64,000 nt of DNA from Chelativorans alearensis (GTDB lineage: Bacteria; Pseudomonadota; Alphaproteobacteria; Rhizobiales; Rhizobiaceae), in contig NZ_WQNI01000001.1 of assembly GCF_010993735.1 (NCBI RefSeq), positions 124,001 to 188,000 on the forward strand, written 5' to 3'. The translations under genes were made by a program, and so were the position numbers. Within the stretch, counting starts at the first letter, position 1, and each line of letters begins with the position of its first letter. Below the pieces are notes generated by a model that saw only the letters and a list, made by a program, of their open reading frames with translations, ran no database searches and was not told where the DNA came from. Shown here piece by piece: positions 32,507 to 40,789 of this stretch.

Positions 32507-32917
32507 CTATTCTTCGAGACCGAGCAGGGTCTTGGCTTCCGCCAGCTTGTCCATGCAGCCTTGCTCGTCGCCTGCCGCCGCCATGTCGCGTGCTTCACTC
32601 AAGAGGGTGCTGGCCTCGGTGCGGTCGTCTTCCGGGATCTCTCTCAGAGCCTCCCGCTGATGCTGCGACAGGGCTTCGACGCTGCCGGCAGCAGCGCTGC
32701 CGTCCGCCGTCTCATCTTCCGTCTCAACCTCGCTCAGCGCCTCTTCCTGATGCTCGGTCGCGGGCATGTCGGTCTCGCCCGTTTCGGCACCCGTCTCGGC
32801 GGCGATGACCGCTTCATCCAGGCTCGAGACTTCCTCCTGGCAGTCGGCAAAAGCCGGCGTTGCCAGGAGCAGAGCCAACGCGCTGGCCGTCAGGATGCGC
32901 ATATGCATCTGATGCAT
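32507..32917 (-). CDS. Small acidic secreted protein, unknown function
   Basis: 136 residues. The ATG follows AAGGAGGATCAG; a signal peptide (about 1-24) ends TPAFA before DCQEEVS. The mature part is very acidic (EETGAETGETDMPATEHQEE-like stretches) and predicted helical at the end (TEASTLLSEARDMAAAGDEQGCMDKLAEAKTLL). Two cysteines (DCQEE and GCMDK) could form one disulfide. No family is recognised with confidence; the C-terminus is reminiscent of small periplasmic helical proteins. Confidence 0.75.
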   Translation of the reverse strand: MHQMHMRILTASALALLLATPAFADCQEEVSSLDEAVIAAETGAETGETDMPATEHQEEALSEVETEDETADGSAAAGSVEALSQHQREALREIPEDDRTEASTLLSEARDMAAAGDEQGCMDKLAEAKTLLGLEE

Positions 32918-33065
32918 CTGATCCTCCTTTGATGGGTTTTGCTGCCTCCTTCCCGATGGAACCGAGGCCTCTTCTGTTCGGAACGGCGCTGGGTGCGGAG
33001 AGTTCCGGCCCGTTCGCGCGGCATTGCCCGCCAGGGAGGATCATCAAGGCAGGGACGACAGCGGC

Positions 33066-33419
33066 CTACAGCCCCAGAAAGGTCTGAAAACCACCGAAGA
33101 TCATGCGCTTGCCGTCGAAGGGCATGGTCTCCCAGCCGACATTCATGCGCGGGTCGGCCATTGCCTTGGCGTTGACCGTGTCGCGATGCTCGCGCGATTC
33201 GTAGACGATCCAGGAAAAGATGACGACCTCGTCCTCCTTCGCCTGCACGGCGCGGGGGAAGGAGGTGGTTTCGCCGTAGGGGACGTCGTCGCCGATGCAC
33301 TCGACATAGGCGAGGGCGCCATGCGCTTTCCATACTTCTTCGCCGAGCCGGGCCAACTTCTTGTAGGCCTCGATGTTGTCTTTCGGCACGGCGAGGATGA
33401 AGCCGTCGACATAAGCCAT
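33066..33419 (-). CDS. DUF1428 family protein
   Basis: 117 residues that fit the DUF1428 dimeric ferredoxin-like fold: YVDGFILAVPKDNIEAYKKLA at the start, GALAYVECIGDDVP in the middle, then FPRAVQAKEDEVVIFSWIVYESREHRD and MPFDGKRMIFGGFQTFL at the end. The ATG at 33419 is preceded by AAAGGAGG. The function of the family is unknown. It is 61 bp downstream of the DUF5054 gene on the same strand and may be part of that transcript. Confidence 0.88.
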   Translation of the reverse strand: MAYVDGFILAVPKDNIEAYKKLARLGEEVWKAHGALAYVECIGDDVPYGETTSFPRAVQAKEDEVVIFSWIVYESREHRDTVNAKAMADPRMNVGWETMPFDGKRMIFGGFQTFLGL

Positions 33420-33480
33420 GGGAACCTCCTTTTTCGTCTGGTTGCGGCCGAAGGACGAATGGGAGGCGGGGAAGCCGACA

Positions 33481-35430
33481 TCATCCCCCGACGGCGATGC
33501 GGAAGCGGGCGGCAAGTTCGCCTTCCCACCACATGGGGAAGTTGGTGCACCATTTGTTGTTGTGAAGGTTGAAACGCAGGCCCGCGTCATAGGATGGCGG
33601 CGTCTTGGGGAAGACCATGAAGGGCTGGCCGAGCGGCCCGACGAGCGGCGTGTCGAGGGGGGCGATCCTGAGCGGGGTTCCGCCTTCGAGCATGGAGCGC
33701 GCGACGGATATCGCCTGCAACGCGCCACCGCCGCGCGGTGCCGTGCGGGCGGCCTCCTGCCACAGGCCGGTCTTGAGGAAGTGCCAGCCCTGCGTGTCCT
33801 TCGGCGCGAAGTCCAGAAAACCCGCCTCCGGCATACGGTTTGCCGGCTTCTGGCGCAGGACGACGGCAAGCTCCAGCCCGCCGCGGTGGGGGGAGAGAAC
33901 GTAGTCGACGCGGCGGGGGGCGCCGAGCGTCTCGTAGGCGGCCTCGGGCAGGGCGGTGGCGATGATGAGCCTCTCCCTGGTCTGGGCGATGCCGAGGAGG
34001 CGCGGGGTCCAGGCGGCCGACCGCGCGGTGTGCGCCCGCTCCAGCCCCGGCTTGTCGTGGTCGAGGATCGCCCATTCCGGGCGGTCGGTGAGGTAGCTGT
34101 CCCGGTAGCGCGCCATGTCGGCGGCGTCGTAGCTTTCGTAGCGGTAGGCCAGGAGCGGGCCGTTAAGGCCCCACAGCCTTTTGCCGTTCGCCAGCTGCAG
34201 GGCGCGGATGTCGCCGCTTTGTGGGTCGATCTCGACGCGCCAGGCGTCAAGGGCGATGCTCTCGTTCTTTCTCGCGCGGCTCAGGATCGGCGGCGCGGAG
34301 GGGATCTTGAGTTCCGCCAGGGCTTTTGCGGCGCGGGCGCGGTCCTCCTCGGGCAGCACGTCTACCGCCGTATCGAGATAGGCGCGCTGCTCGGCCCAGG
34401 AGGCTTCCGCGTAGCGGAAGCGGAAATCCTTGGCCCGCATAGCCTCGAAGTCCGGCCGGTCCCAGGCGGTCTCCTCGCGCAGGAAGGTTTTGACATCGAC
34501 GCCGCAGGTGTGCTCGGCGACCATGGTCAAGCCGCGGCCGAAGGCCTGCCTGGCGGGTGTCAGGCCCTCCGCCTCGAAGGCGTCGTAGAGCCGCTGCAGG
34601 GCGAGGAAGCGTTGGGTCTTCACCGGATCGCTGGCGCTGCCGTGGATCCAGCTGTCGCCCAGCTCCAGGTCGACCACGGGAAAGCGCGCGCGGTTTTCCC
34701 ACAGGATGGCGCCGTAGTCCTCCAGCGTCGCAGCGCGGATCTCGGCGCCCGGATGCCGGTGGGAAAGGGCGCGCAGGACCTCGATCACCTGGTGGATCTG
34801 CTGCGGGCCCAAATTGTCGTTGGTGTGGGCGAAGCTCAAACCGTCGGAAAGCCCTTCGGGCAGGTGTGTCTGGCCATAGGAGCGCTGGTACATCACCACG
34901 ACCTCCTCGCCCGACGGCGCGCGCCAGCGGAAGAGCTCCGGCACGTCGGGCGGCGGGCAGGCGCTGTTGACGCCGATGTGCAGGAACCTGATCCCGGCCT
35001 CTGCCATCAGCGGCACGATGCCCTGCGTGTGGCCCGGCACGTCGGTCATCTTGGCGGCACGCGTCTTCTTGCCGAAGCGCTTGTCGAGCTCGGCGCAGAA
35101 GGAGAGGCCGGCGCGGAAGAGCGCCGGGCTCATCAGTTCCGAATGGGTGGTGAACGGCAGGCCGTGCCAGCGGACGATGCCCTTCTCGATGGCCTTTTCC
35201 AGCCGCGCCACTTCCTCCTTCGAGCGCGAATTGAGGTGATCCCAGATGAGCCAGGCGCCCGTTGTCCAGATGAACTTCGGGTTCTCCGGGTCTTCGGCAT
35301 GGAAGTGCTCGCCGGTGGCGATCGCCTGCGGGATGAAGCGCTCATGATAGAGGCGGCGCACCTTCTCCGCGTGGTCGGTGAAGCCGATGTCGAGATGGGT
35401 CTTGAAGACCAGGTGGATGCGGGGGGGCAT
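33481..35430 (-). CDS. DUF5054 protein, glycoside hydrolase family 38-like
   Basis: 649 residues. The N-terminus (HLVFKTHLDIGFTDHAEKV) has the H-x-D metal-binding motif of GH38 alpha-mannosidases; WTTGAWLIWDHLN, HGLPFTTHSELM, TDVPGHTQGIVPLMAEAG (~155) and VMYQRSYGQTHLP follow, matching DUF5054. The C-terminal half is beta-rich and ends NFPMWWEGELAARFRI. No signal peptide, so it would act in the cytoplasm on an imported glycan or glycoside. It lies next to a LacI regulator and a sugar ABC transporter. The start at 35430 avoids an N-terminal extension encoded by repeat sequence. Confidence 0.8.
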   Translation of the reverse strand: MPPRIHLVFKTHLDIGFTDHAEKVRRLYHERFIPQAIATGEHFHAEDPENPKFIWTTGAWLIWDHLNSRSKEEVARLEKAIEKGIVRWHGLPFTTHSELMSPALFRAGLSFCAELDKRFGKKTRAAKMTDVPGHTQGIVPLMAEAGIRFLHIGVNSACPPPDVPELFRWRAPSGEEVVVMYQRSYGQTHLPEGLSDGLSFAHTNDNLGPQQIHQVIEVLRALSHRHPGAEIRAATLEDYGAILWENRARFPVVDLELGDSWIHGSASDPVKTQRFLALQRLYDAFEAEGLTPARQAFGRGLTMVAEHTCGVDVKTFLREETAWDRPDFEAMRAKDFRFRYAEASWAEQRAYLDTAVDVLPEEDRARAAKALAELKIPSAPPILSRARKNESIALDAWRVEIDPQSGDIRALQLANGKRLWGLNGPLLAYRYESYDAADMARYRDSYLTDRPEWAILDHDKPGLERAHTARSAAWTPRLLGIAQTRERLIIATALPEAAYETLGAPRRVDYVLSPHRGGLELAVVLRQKPANRMPEAGFLDFAPKDTQGWHFLKTGLWQEAARTAPRGGGALQAISVARSMLEGGTPLRIAPLDTPLVGPLGQPFMVFPKTPPSYDAGLRFNLHNNKWCTNFPMWWEGELAARFRIAVGG

Positions 35431-35546
35431 TCTTATTCCGATCTGGAGGGCAATGGGTTCAGGCGAGCCAGTTGGAAAGGCCGGCGCCCCTTCTGCCCTG
35501 CCGGGCATCTCCTCCACAAGGGCGGGGGTTCTGAGTCCTTGATGAT

Positions 35547-35672
35547 ACCCCCACCCTCAATCCCTCCCCTCAAGGGGGAGGGGGACGTCAGCGTTGCGCG
35601 ATTGGCTTCAACGTTGGCGCCAGGCACCAAAGCCTCCCTCCCCCTTGAGGGGAGGGATTGAGGGTGGGGGTC
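35547..35672. repeat. Dispersed palindromic repeat, family D copy 2
   Basis: Arms (ACCCCCACCCTCAATCCCTC and complement) and centre (GGACGTCAGCGTTG...GATTGGCTTCAACGTTGGCG...CACCA) are nearly identical to 29097-29225, and the downstream flank (GACTCCCCCCATATGC...CCCTGC) is shared as well. A half family A arm lies just upstream at 35487-35528. It fills the gap between the lacI and DUF5054 genes. Confidence 0.85.
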
Positions 35673-35813
35673 CGGCGAAGCCGGACAAAGACTCCCCCCA
35701 TATGCAATAACCCTGCCCTCGATCGGGAGACGCCAGGCCCTTCGATAAATCGCAGGACGGGGGTGTGCGCGATGGAGTGGCGTCATGTCCGAATTGCCTA
35801 ACCGTTCCAACAC

Positions 35814-36878
35814 TCACCCCACCGTCCCGCGCACCACCAGCCGCGTGCGCACGGTCTCGGCGATGGCAGGCGCATCGGGTGTTTTCAGCCGGCGCTGGAT
35901 CAGGCGCACGAGGGCGCGCACGCGGGCTTCGAGGTCGACCTTGACGGTGGTGAGGTTGTAGCTTCGCCAGTGGGACTGGGCGATGTCATCGAAGCCGATC
36001 ACCTTCACGTCCTCGGGCACGCGGAGCTTCAGTTCGTAGCGCAGAGCGTCGAGCGCGCCGAAGGCGCTTTCGTCGTTGGCGGCGAAGACGGCATCGGCGC
36101 CGCCCTCCAGCCGGAACAGGTCGAGCGTGCCGGCATAGCCCTTGTCGTAGCTGAAGTCGCCCGGGACGACGACAAGCGCGGGCAGACCCCGCCTTGCCAT
36201 CAGCGCTTCCAGGGTCTTGCGCCGTGCGTGCTGGCCGAGCGATACCGGCTTGCCGGAAAGATAGGCGATGCGCCGGCAGCCGTAGCCGGCAAGCAGCGCC
36301 ACCGCCTGCTCCATCCCTTCCCACTGGTCGACGTCGATGCGGTCGAACAGGGTGTCGGGCTCGCCGGGCCACCTGCCGTCGTCTTCGCGCTCCGCGGGGC
36401 GGCGCTCCACGGGGTAGGTGACGTAGATCGGCACGGCCCGGTCGAGGAAGCGGGACAGCATGTGCGGGCGCACGTTCTCGGCAAAGACGATCACCGAATC
36501 GGGATTGAAGCCGCGCATATAGGTGAGAAGCCGCTCGTCCATGCTGGAATCGACGCGTGTCTTGAAGAGCAGCGTGGCAAAGCCCTCCGCCTGCAGCGCC
36601 GTCGTCAGCGCGTCGACTTCCTGGCTTTCCCAGGGGCTGCAGACGTCCGGCACGATCACGCCGACGAGATGCGAGCGCCGGGTCACCAGCGCGCGGGCCG
36701 CGCGGTCGGGTGTGTAGCTCAGTTCCTCGGCGATCTTCAGGATGCGCGCCCGCTTCTCCGGCTTCAGCGGCGCCTCGGGGTTGAAGGCGCGCGAGACGGC
36801 GGCGCGCGAGACCTCTGCGGCCCTTGCCACCATCTCCGCCGTCGCCCGCTGCTGGGCTCCCTCAGGCTTTCCCGTCAA
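35814..36878 (-). CDS. LacI family transcriptional regulator
   Basis: 354 residues. The N-terminal helix-turn-helix and hinge (about 12-65) contain EMVARAAEVSRAAVSRAFN and ILKIAEELSYTPDRAARAL; the periplasmic-binding-like effector domain follows (VGVIVPDV at ~73, VFAANDESAFGALDAL at ~265, VIGFDDIAQSHWRS at ~290). It is divergent from the ABC transporter operon. Two near-identical TGAAA-N-CGTGTTCA operators at 36903 and 37068 indicate autoregulation and control of the transporter. Confidence 0.9.
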   Translation of the reverse strand: MTGKPEGAQQRATAEMVARAAEVSRAAVSRAFNPEAPLKPEKRARILKIAEELSYTPDRAARALVTRRSHLVGVIVPDVCSPWESQEVDALTTALQAEGFATLLFKTRVDSSMDERLLTYMRGFNPDSVIVFAENVRPHMLSRFLDRAVPIYVTYPVERRPAEREDDGRWPGEPDTLFDRIDVDQWEGMEQAVALLAGYGCRRIAYLSGKPVSLGQHARRKTLEALMARRGLPALVVVPGDFSYDKGYAGTLDLFRLEGGADAVFAANDESAFGALDALRYELKLRVPEDVKVIGFDDIAQSHWRSYNLTTVKVDLEARVRALVRLIQRRLKTPDAPAIAETVRTRLVVRGTVG

Positions 36879-36902
36879 ATATCCGGCCTATCGCGCAATT
36901 TT

Positions 36903-36916
36903 TGAAAGCGTGTTCA
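36903..36916. promoter_or_regulatory. LacI-type operator 1
   Basis: TGAAAGCGTGTTCA, followed by CTTCTC, lies 25 bp upstream of the lacI start. It is almost identical, including its 3' flank, to the site at 37068-37081, 165 bp away. Confidence 0.65.
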
Positions 36917-37067
36917 CTTCTCTCATCTTTCCGCAAAGGCGGTCTCTGTCAAGGGAGCCATGCCGCGCGGGCTTGGAAATGCGTATGTTTGATGACAATC
37001 CACAGCGTTAACCAGGCTTTCGGCGCGCGTTGATTTTGTGGTGCCCATGGCGGGATTGACGCCTAAA

Positions 37068-37081
37068 TGAAAACGTGTTCA
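37068..37081. promoter_or_regulatory. LacI-type operator 2
   Basis: TGAAAACGTGTTCA, followed by CTTTTC, is symmetric at 12 of 14 positions and has the central CG of LacI-family operators. It lies on the transporter side of the divergent region; the two copies could be bridged by a tetramer or by two dimers. Confidence 0.65.
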
Positions 37082-37116
37082 CTTTTCCAGTGTTTGGGCA
37101 CCGGGCTTTCGGTGCG

Positions 37117-37244
37117 ATACCAGTGGTGCGATCCTGACAGATGGTCCCCATCTGTCAGGACAAATCGCCCCACCGGATTAATAGCCTGTGGGCTGACTTC
37201 TCCAGACAGATGGGGACCATCTGTTTGGGTCAGACCACTGGCAT
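37117..37244. repeat. Inverted-repeat element with nested palindromes
   Basis: The left end ATACCAGTGGT and right end ACCACTGGCAT are terminal inverted repeats. Inside them, 37133-37159 is a perfect 12-bp palindrome with a 3-nt loop (CCTGACAGATGG, TCC, CCATCTGTCAGG), and 37206-37224 (ACAGATGGGGACCATCTGT) is the exact reverse complement of its 19-bp core. About 46 bp lie between the two. The element stands between LacI operator 2 and the ribosome-binding site of the binding-protein gene, so it would be in that mRNA's 5' leader. Confidence 0.65.
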
Positions 37245-37299
37245 GGCCGCATTTGCCGCAGCCGCTCAACGGTAATGTCGCGAAGGGAGGGTTATCGCG

Positions 37300-38661
37300 A
37301 TGCATATTCGTCAGCATGCCTACTGGATCAGCCTTACCGCGGTGACCGCACTGGCCGCGCCGGCCATGGCCGCCGATCTCACCATCACCTGCCGCTGCGT
37401 GGAAGACGGGGTGAACTCCGAACAGGCCATGTGGATCAAGGAGAGCGTCATCCCCGCCTTCACGAAGATGAAGGCGGAGGCGGGCGAGGAGGTGAATGTC
37501 ACCTTCACCGAGTTCGCCGGCTCCGACGAGCAGCTTACCCAGCAGCTCGCGCTCGACTTCTCCACCGGCGCCGGGCCGGACGTTGCCGGCTTCGACGGCT
37601 TTCTCATCCCGAGCTTCGTCGAGGGCGGGCTTTTGAAGCCGCTCGAGGAACTGGCGGGCGATGCCGTGACGAGCTGGGAGGGCTGGGACCACATCTCCGA
37701 GGGCGCGACGGCGCTGATGTCCTATCAGGACCAACCCTACGGCATCGCGCTCGGCACCGACGTGCGCATGATCTTCGTGCGCGCCGATATCCTCGAGGAC
37801 GCCGGCATCGACGCCGAGGCTTGGCAGCCCACCTCGTGGGAAGAGCTTCTCGATGCGGCGCGCACGCTCAAGGAGAAGAACCCGGACTCCTTCCCCCTGC
37901 AGCTCAACGCCGGCGTGCCGATGGGCGAGGCGACGACCATGCAGGGCTACTGGATGGCGCTTCTGGGCACCGGCGAGGAGGTGACCGACGAGGAGGGGCG
38001 CTGGATCGTCGAGAGCCAGGGCATCCTCGACACGCTCAACCTTTATAAGACCATCTATGTGGACGAGAAGCTGGGCGACCAGCGCGCCCAGCTCCTGGGC
38101 GACGGGCGCAACCGCACCTTCGCCAACTTCCGCGACGGAACGACGGCGCTCCTGGTGGAGGGCGACTGGTTCTACCGCTCCGTCACCGCGCCCGACTCCG
38201 AGTTCGCGGTCGAGAACCGCGACGAAGTGATGACCTGGGCCAAGATGCCGGCCAAGGAGCCGGGCGCCGGCCTGCGCGGCCAGGATTTCGTGACGATCTC
38301 CGGCGGCACCGGCTTCGTGCTCAATCCCAATACGGACGAGGCGGAACTCGCCTGGGAGCTTCTGGCCTTCATGAACAGCAAGGAGCAGCTCACCGCGTTC
38401 CAGGACTTCCAGCCGCGCATCCGCATCCGCGACGACGTGCCGATCCCCGAGGCGCCCTTCCTGACGGAGACCTCGCAGACGCTCCTGCCGCTCACCACCG
38501 CGCGGCCCAACAGCGCCGAGTACAACGCCGTCTCGGCCGAGATCCAGCGCATGACGGAGGCCGTGGTGTCGGGCGAGTTGTCGCCACAGGACGCGATGGC
38601 GCGGTATCGGGATGCGGTGGTCAAGATCGTGGGTGAGGAGAATACGGTGAGTTTGCTCTGA
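37300..38661 (+). CDS. Sugar ABC transporter substrate-binding protein (family 1)
   Basis: 453 residues with a signal peptide (about 1-24, ending APAMAA). Family 1 features are WIKESVIPAFTKMKAEAG (~45-62), STGAGPDVAGFDGF (~88), YGIALGTDVRMIFVRADIL (~147) and ELAWELLAFMNSKEQ (~350). The ribosome-binding site is AAGGGAGGG. It is the receptor of the ABC transporter encoded by the next three genes and is probably repressed by the divergent LacI protein. Confidence 0.92.
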   Translation: MHIRQHAYWISLTAVTALAAPAMAADLTITCRCVEDGVNSEQAMWIKESVIPAFTKMKAEAGEEVNVTFTEFAGSDEQLTQQLALDFSTGAGPDVAGFDGFLIPSFVEGGLLKPLEELAGDAVTSWEGWDHISEGATALMSYQDQPYGIALGTDVRMIFVRADILEDAGIDAEAWQPTSWEELLDAARTLKEKNPDSFPLQLNAGVPMGEATTMQGYWMALLGTGEEVTDEEGRWIVESQGILDTLNLYKTIYVDEKLGDQRAQLLGDGRNRTFANFRDGTTALLVEGDWFYRSVTAPDSEFAVENRDEVMTWAKMPAKEPGAGLRGQDFVTISGGTGFVLNPNTDEAELAWELLAFMNSKEQLTAFQDFQPRIRIRDDVPIPEAPFLTETSQTLLPLTTARPNSAEYNAVSAEIQRMTEAVVSGELSPQDAMARYRDAVVKIVGEENTVSLL

Positions 38662-38704
38662 GGGAGGATTGTCAGAGCCATGTTTGGTGACGCCGGCGCC
38701 TCTT

Positions 38705-38865
38705 TACCCCCCTCTGTCCTGCCGGACATCTCCCCCTCAAGGGGGGAGATTGGCCGTCGCGACGACTTTCGCCAATCTGTAAGGTTCCAGAAAGGGAGCC
38801 GGAGCAAGCGGCCAGCGCAATCTCCCCCCTTGAGGGGGAGATGTCCGGCAGGGCAGAGGGGGGTA
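38705..38865. repeat. Dispersed palindromic repeat, family A copy 2, between binding protein and permease
   Basis: TACCCCCCTCTGTCCTGCCG and ACATCTCCCCCTC on the left mirror GAGGGGGAGATGT and CCGGCAGGGCAGAGGGGGGT on the right. The centre (TTTCGCCAATCTG...CAGAAAGGGAGCC...GCGGCC) is related to that of copy 1 at 1299-1470. It occupies most of the gap between the binding-protein gene and the first permease gene. Confidence 0.85.
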
Positions 38866-39044
38866 CGCACGGGCGCTGACCTTTCCTATTGGCGGTGCTC
38901 ACCGACAAACAGAACGCCCCAAGACGTATTCTCCGCCGAACGAACATCGCACTCCTCCCCGCCTGACCGGTGCCGGCGCGGGTCCGGCATCCACACGACG
39001 GACCTGACGCCCGGCATCGGTCAGAGCGGGAGGGCGGAGGACAG

Positions 39045-39956
39045 GTGAGACAATTTTCCCTTCTGTCGCGGACCGCGGGCGCGGCCTTCCTGGCACCGGC
39101 GGGGGTGCTTATCGGCGCCTTCGTCATCGCGCCGTTCTTCTGGGTCATCTACGTCTCCTTCACCAACCGGACGCTGCTTGGGCGCACGGCGCTCAATCCG
39201 GAGTTCGTGGGGCTCGGCAACTATTTCTCCCTGTTCGACGCCGCCTCTTTCTTCACGCGCGGCGAGTTCGGCTTCTCGCTGATCCTCACCGTCCAGTTCG
39301 TGCTGTTCTCCGCGCTCGCCGGGCAGGCGGTGCTGGGCATGCTGCTCGCCTGGATGCTGCAGTCGGTGCCGAAGTCGCTCAAGCGGCTGACGGAGATGGT
39401 GGTGATCGCCGCCTGGATACTGCCCGAGGTGGTGATCGCCTTCGCCTGGTTCGCCTTCCTCGACTATGACGACGGCACGCTGAACATGATCATGGAGGCG
39501 CTCGGCCTGCCGCGCGGCGACTGGCTCTTGAGCTTTCCCTTCTGGGTGATCGTCGTCTTCAACACCTGGCGCGGGACGGCCTTTTCCATGATGCTGTTCA
39601 ACTCGGCCTTCTCGTCGATCCCGCCGAGCTACTTCCAGGCGGCGGATGTGGCGGGGGCGACGAGCTGGCAGAAGTTCCGCGACATCGGCCTGCCGCTCAT
39701 CCGCGGCCATGTGGTGACGGACCTGATCCTCATCACCATGTGGACCTTCAATGTCTTCACGCCGTTCCTGTTGACGGCGGGCGGGCCGTCCTTTCGCACG
39801 GAGATTCTCTCCATCTACACCTACCGCGTCGCCTTCCGCGACTTCGAGTTCGGCAAGGGCGCGGCGGTGGGCGTCATCATCATGCTGATCAACCTCGTCT
39901 TCGCGCTGTTCTATCTCTGGGTCACGCGCCGGCGGGCGGCAAGGGTGGCGGCATGA
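39045..39956 (+). CDS. Carbohydrate ABC transporter permease (MalF type)
   Basis: 303 residues from a GTG preceded by GGAGGACAG; upstream in-frame codons lie in unrelated spacer sequence. Six membrane helices; the EAA loop is QAADVAGATSWQKFRDIGLPL (~198-218). The stop overlaps the next permease start by 4 bp. Confidence 0.9.
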   Translation: MRQFSLLSRTAGAAFLAPAGVLIGAFVIAPFFWVIYVSFTNRTLLGRTALNPEFVGLGNYFSLFDAASFFTRGEFGFSLILTVQFVLFSALAGQAVLGMLLAWMLQSVPKSLKRLTEMVVIAAWILPEVVIAFAWFAFLDYDDGTLNMIMEALGLPRGDWLLSFPFWVIVVFNTWRGTAFSMMLFNSAFSSIPPSYFQAADVAGATSWQKFRDIGLPLIRGHVVTDLILITMWTFNVFTPFLLTAGGPSFRTEILSIYTYRVAFRDFEFGKGAAVGVIIMLINLVFALFYLWVTRRRAARVAA

Positions 39957-40783
39957 CGCGGTACTTGAGCCTCTATTTCACGCGCATCGGCTTTTCCGTG
40001 GCGACCGCGCTTCTCGGCGCCGTCTTCGCGCTGCCGCTCATCTGGTTCATCTTCGCGCCGTTCAACCCGCGCGCCGAGCTCGGCCTTGCTGTGCCGGACC
40101 CGTTCTCGCTGGCGAATTTCGAGACGGTCTTCCAGAACGCCTTTGCGCTCAGGGGCCTGTGGAACAGCCTCATTCAGAGCGTCGGCGGGGTGATCCTGGT
40201 CGGCGCCGGGGCGACGCTCGCTTCCTATGCGCTGTCGCGCTCGCCGATCCGCGGCAAGAACGTCATCACCTACATCCTCTTGCTCTTCTCTTCCGTCGTC
40301 TCGGGCTCGGCGGCGATGGTGCCGATCTTCCTGATCGTCAACGGCATGGGGCTGATCGACACGCATATCGCGGTGATCCTGGTCTTCGCCGGCGGGCTGT
40401 TGCCGACGGCCATGTTCATCCTGCGCGATTTCATCGACGGCATTCCGAAGAGTTACGAGGAGAGCGCCATGGTGGCCGGCGCCTCGCCGGTGCAGGCCTT
40501 CTTCGACGTGGCGCTGCCGGTCATCCGGCCGGGCGTGGTGGTGGTCGTGGTGTGGGCCTTCGTCAATATCTGGGGGAGCTTCCTCATCCCCTTCATCCTG
40601 CTGCGCTCCAGCGAGAAGATGCCGGCCTCCGTCGCCATCTATTCCTTCTATTCGGAGGCGGGCACGCCCATCGTCACGCTGCTGGCGGCCTATTCGCTTC
40701 TTTATTCGCTCCCCGTGATCGTCCTCTATCTGTTCGTGAGCTGGAAGTTCGGCTTCCGGTTCTTCGGCGGCATCAAGGCTTGA
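39953..40783 (+). CDS. Carbohydrate ABC transporter permease (MalG type)
   Basis: 276 residues, six membrane helices, EAA loop EESAMVAGASPVQAFFDVALP (~169-189). ATGA overlap with the preceding permease gene. It is followed after 6 bp by the ATPase gene. Confidence 0.9.
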   Translation: MTRYLSLYFTRIGFSVATALLGAVFALPLIWFIFAPFNPRAELGLAVPDPFSLANFETVFQNAFALRGLWNSLIQSVGGVILVGAGATLASYALSRSPIRGKNVITYILLLFSSVVSGSAAMVPIFLIVNGMGLIDTHIAVILVFAGGLLPTAMFILRDFIDGIPKSYEESAMVAGASPVQAFFDVALPVIRPGVVVVVVWAFVNIWGSFLIPFILLRSSEKMPASVAIYSFYSEAGTPIVTLLAAYSLLYSLPVIVLYLFVSWKFGFRFFGGIKA

Positions 40784-40789
40784 TAGGCA

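Noticed and set aside
33481-35430. Naming the DUF5054 protein an alpha-mannosidase
   Set aside because: Only the N-terminal metal motif and general layout resemble GH38; the activity is not established for the family.
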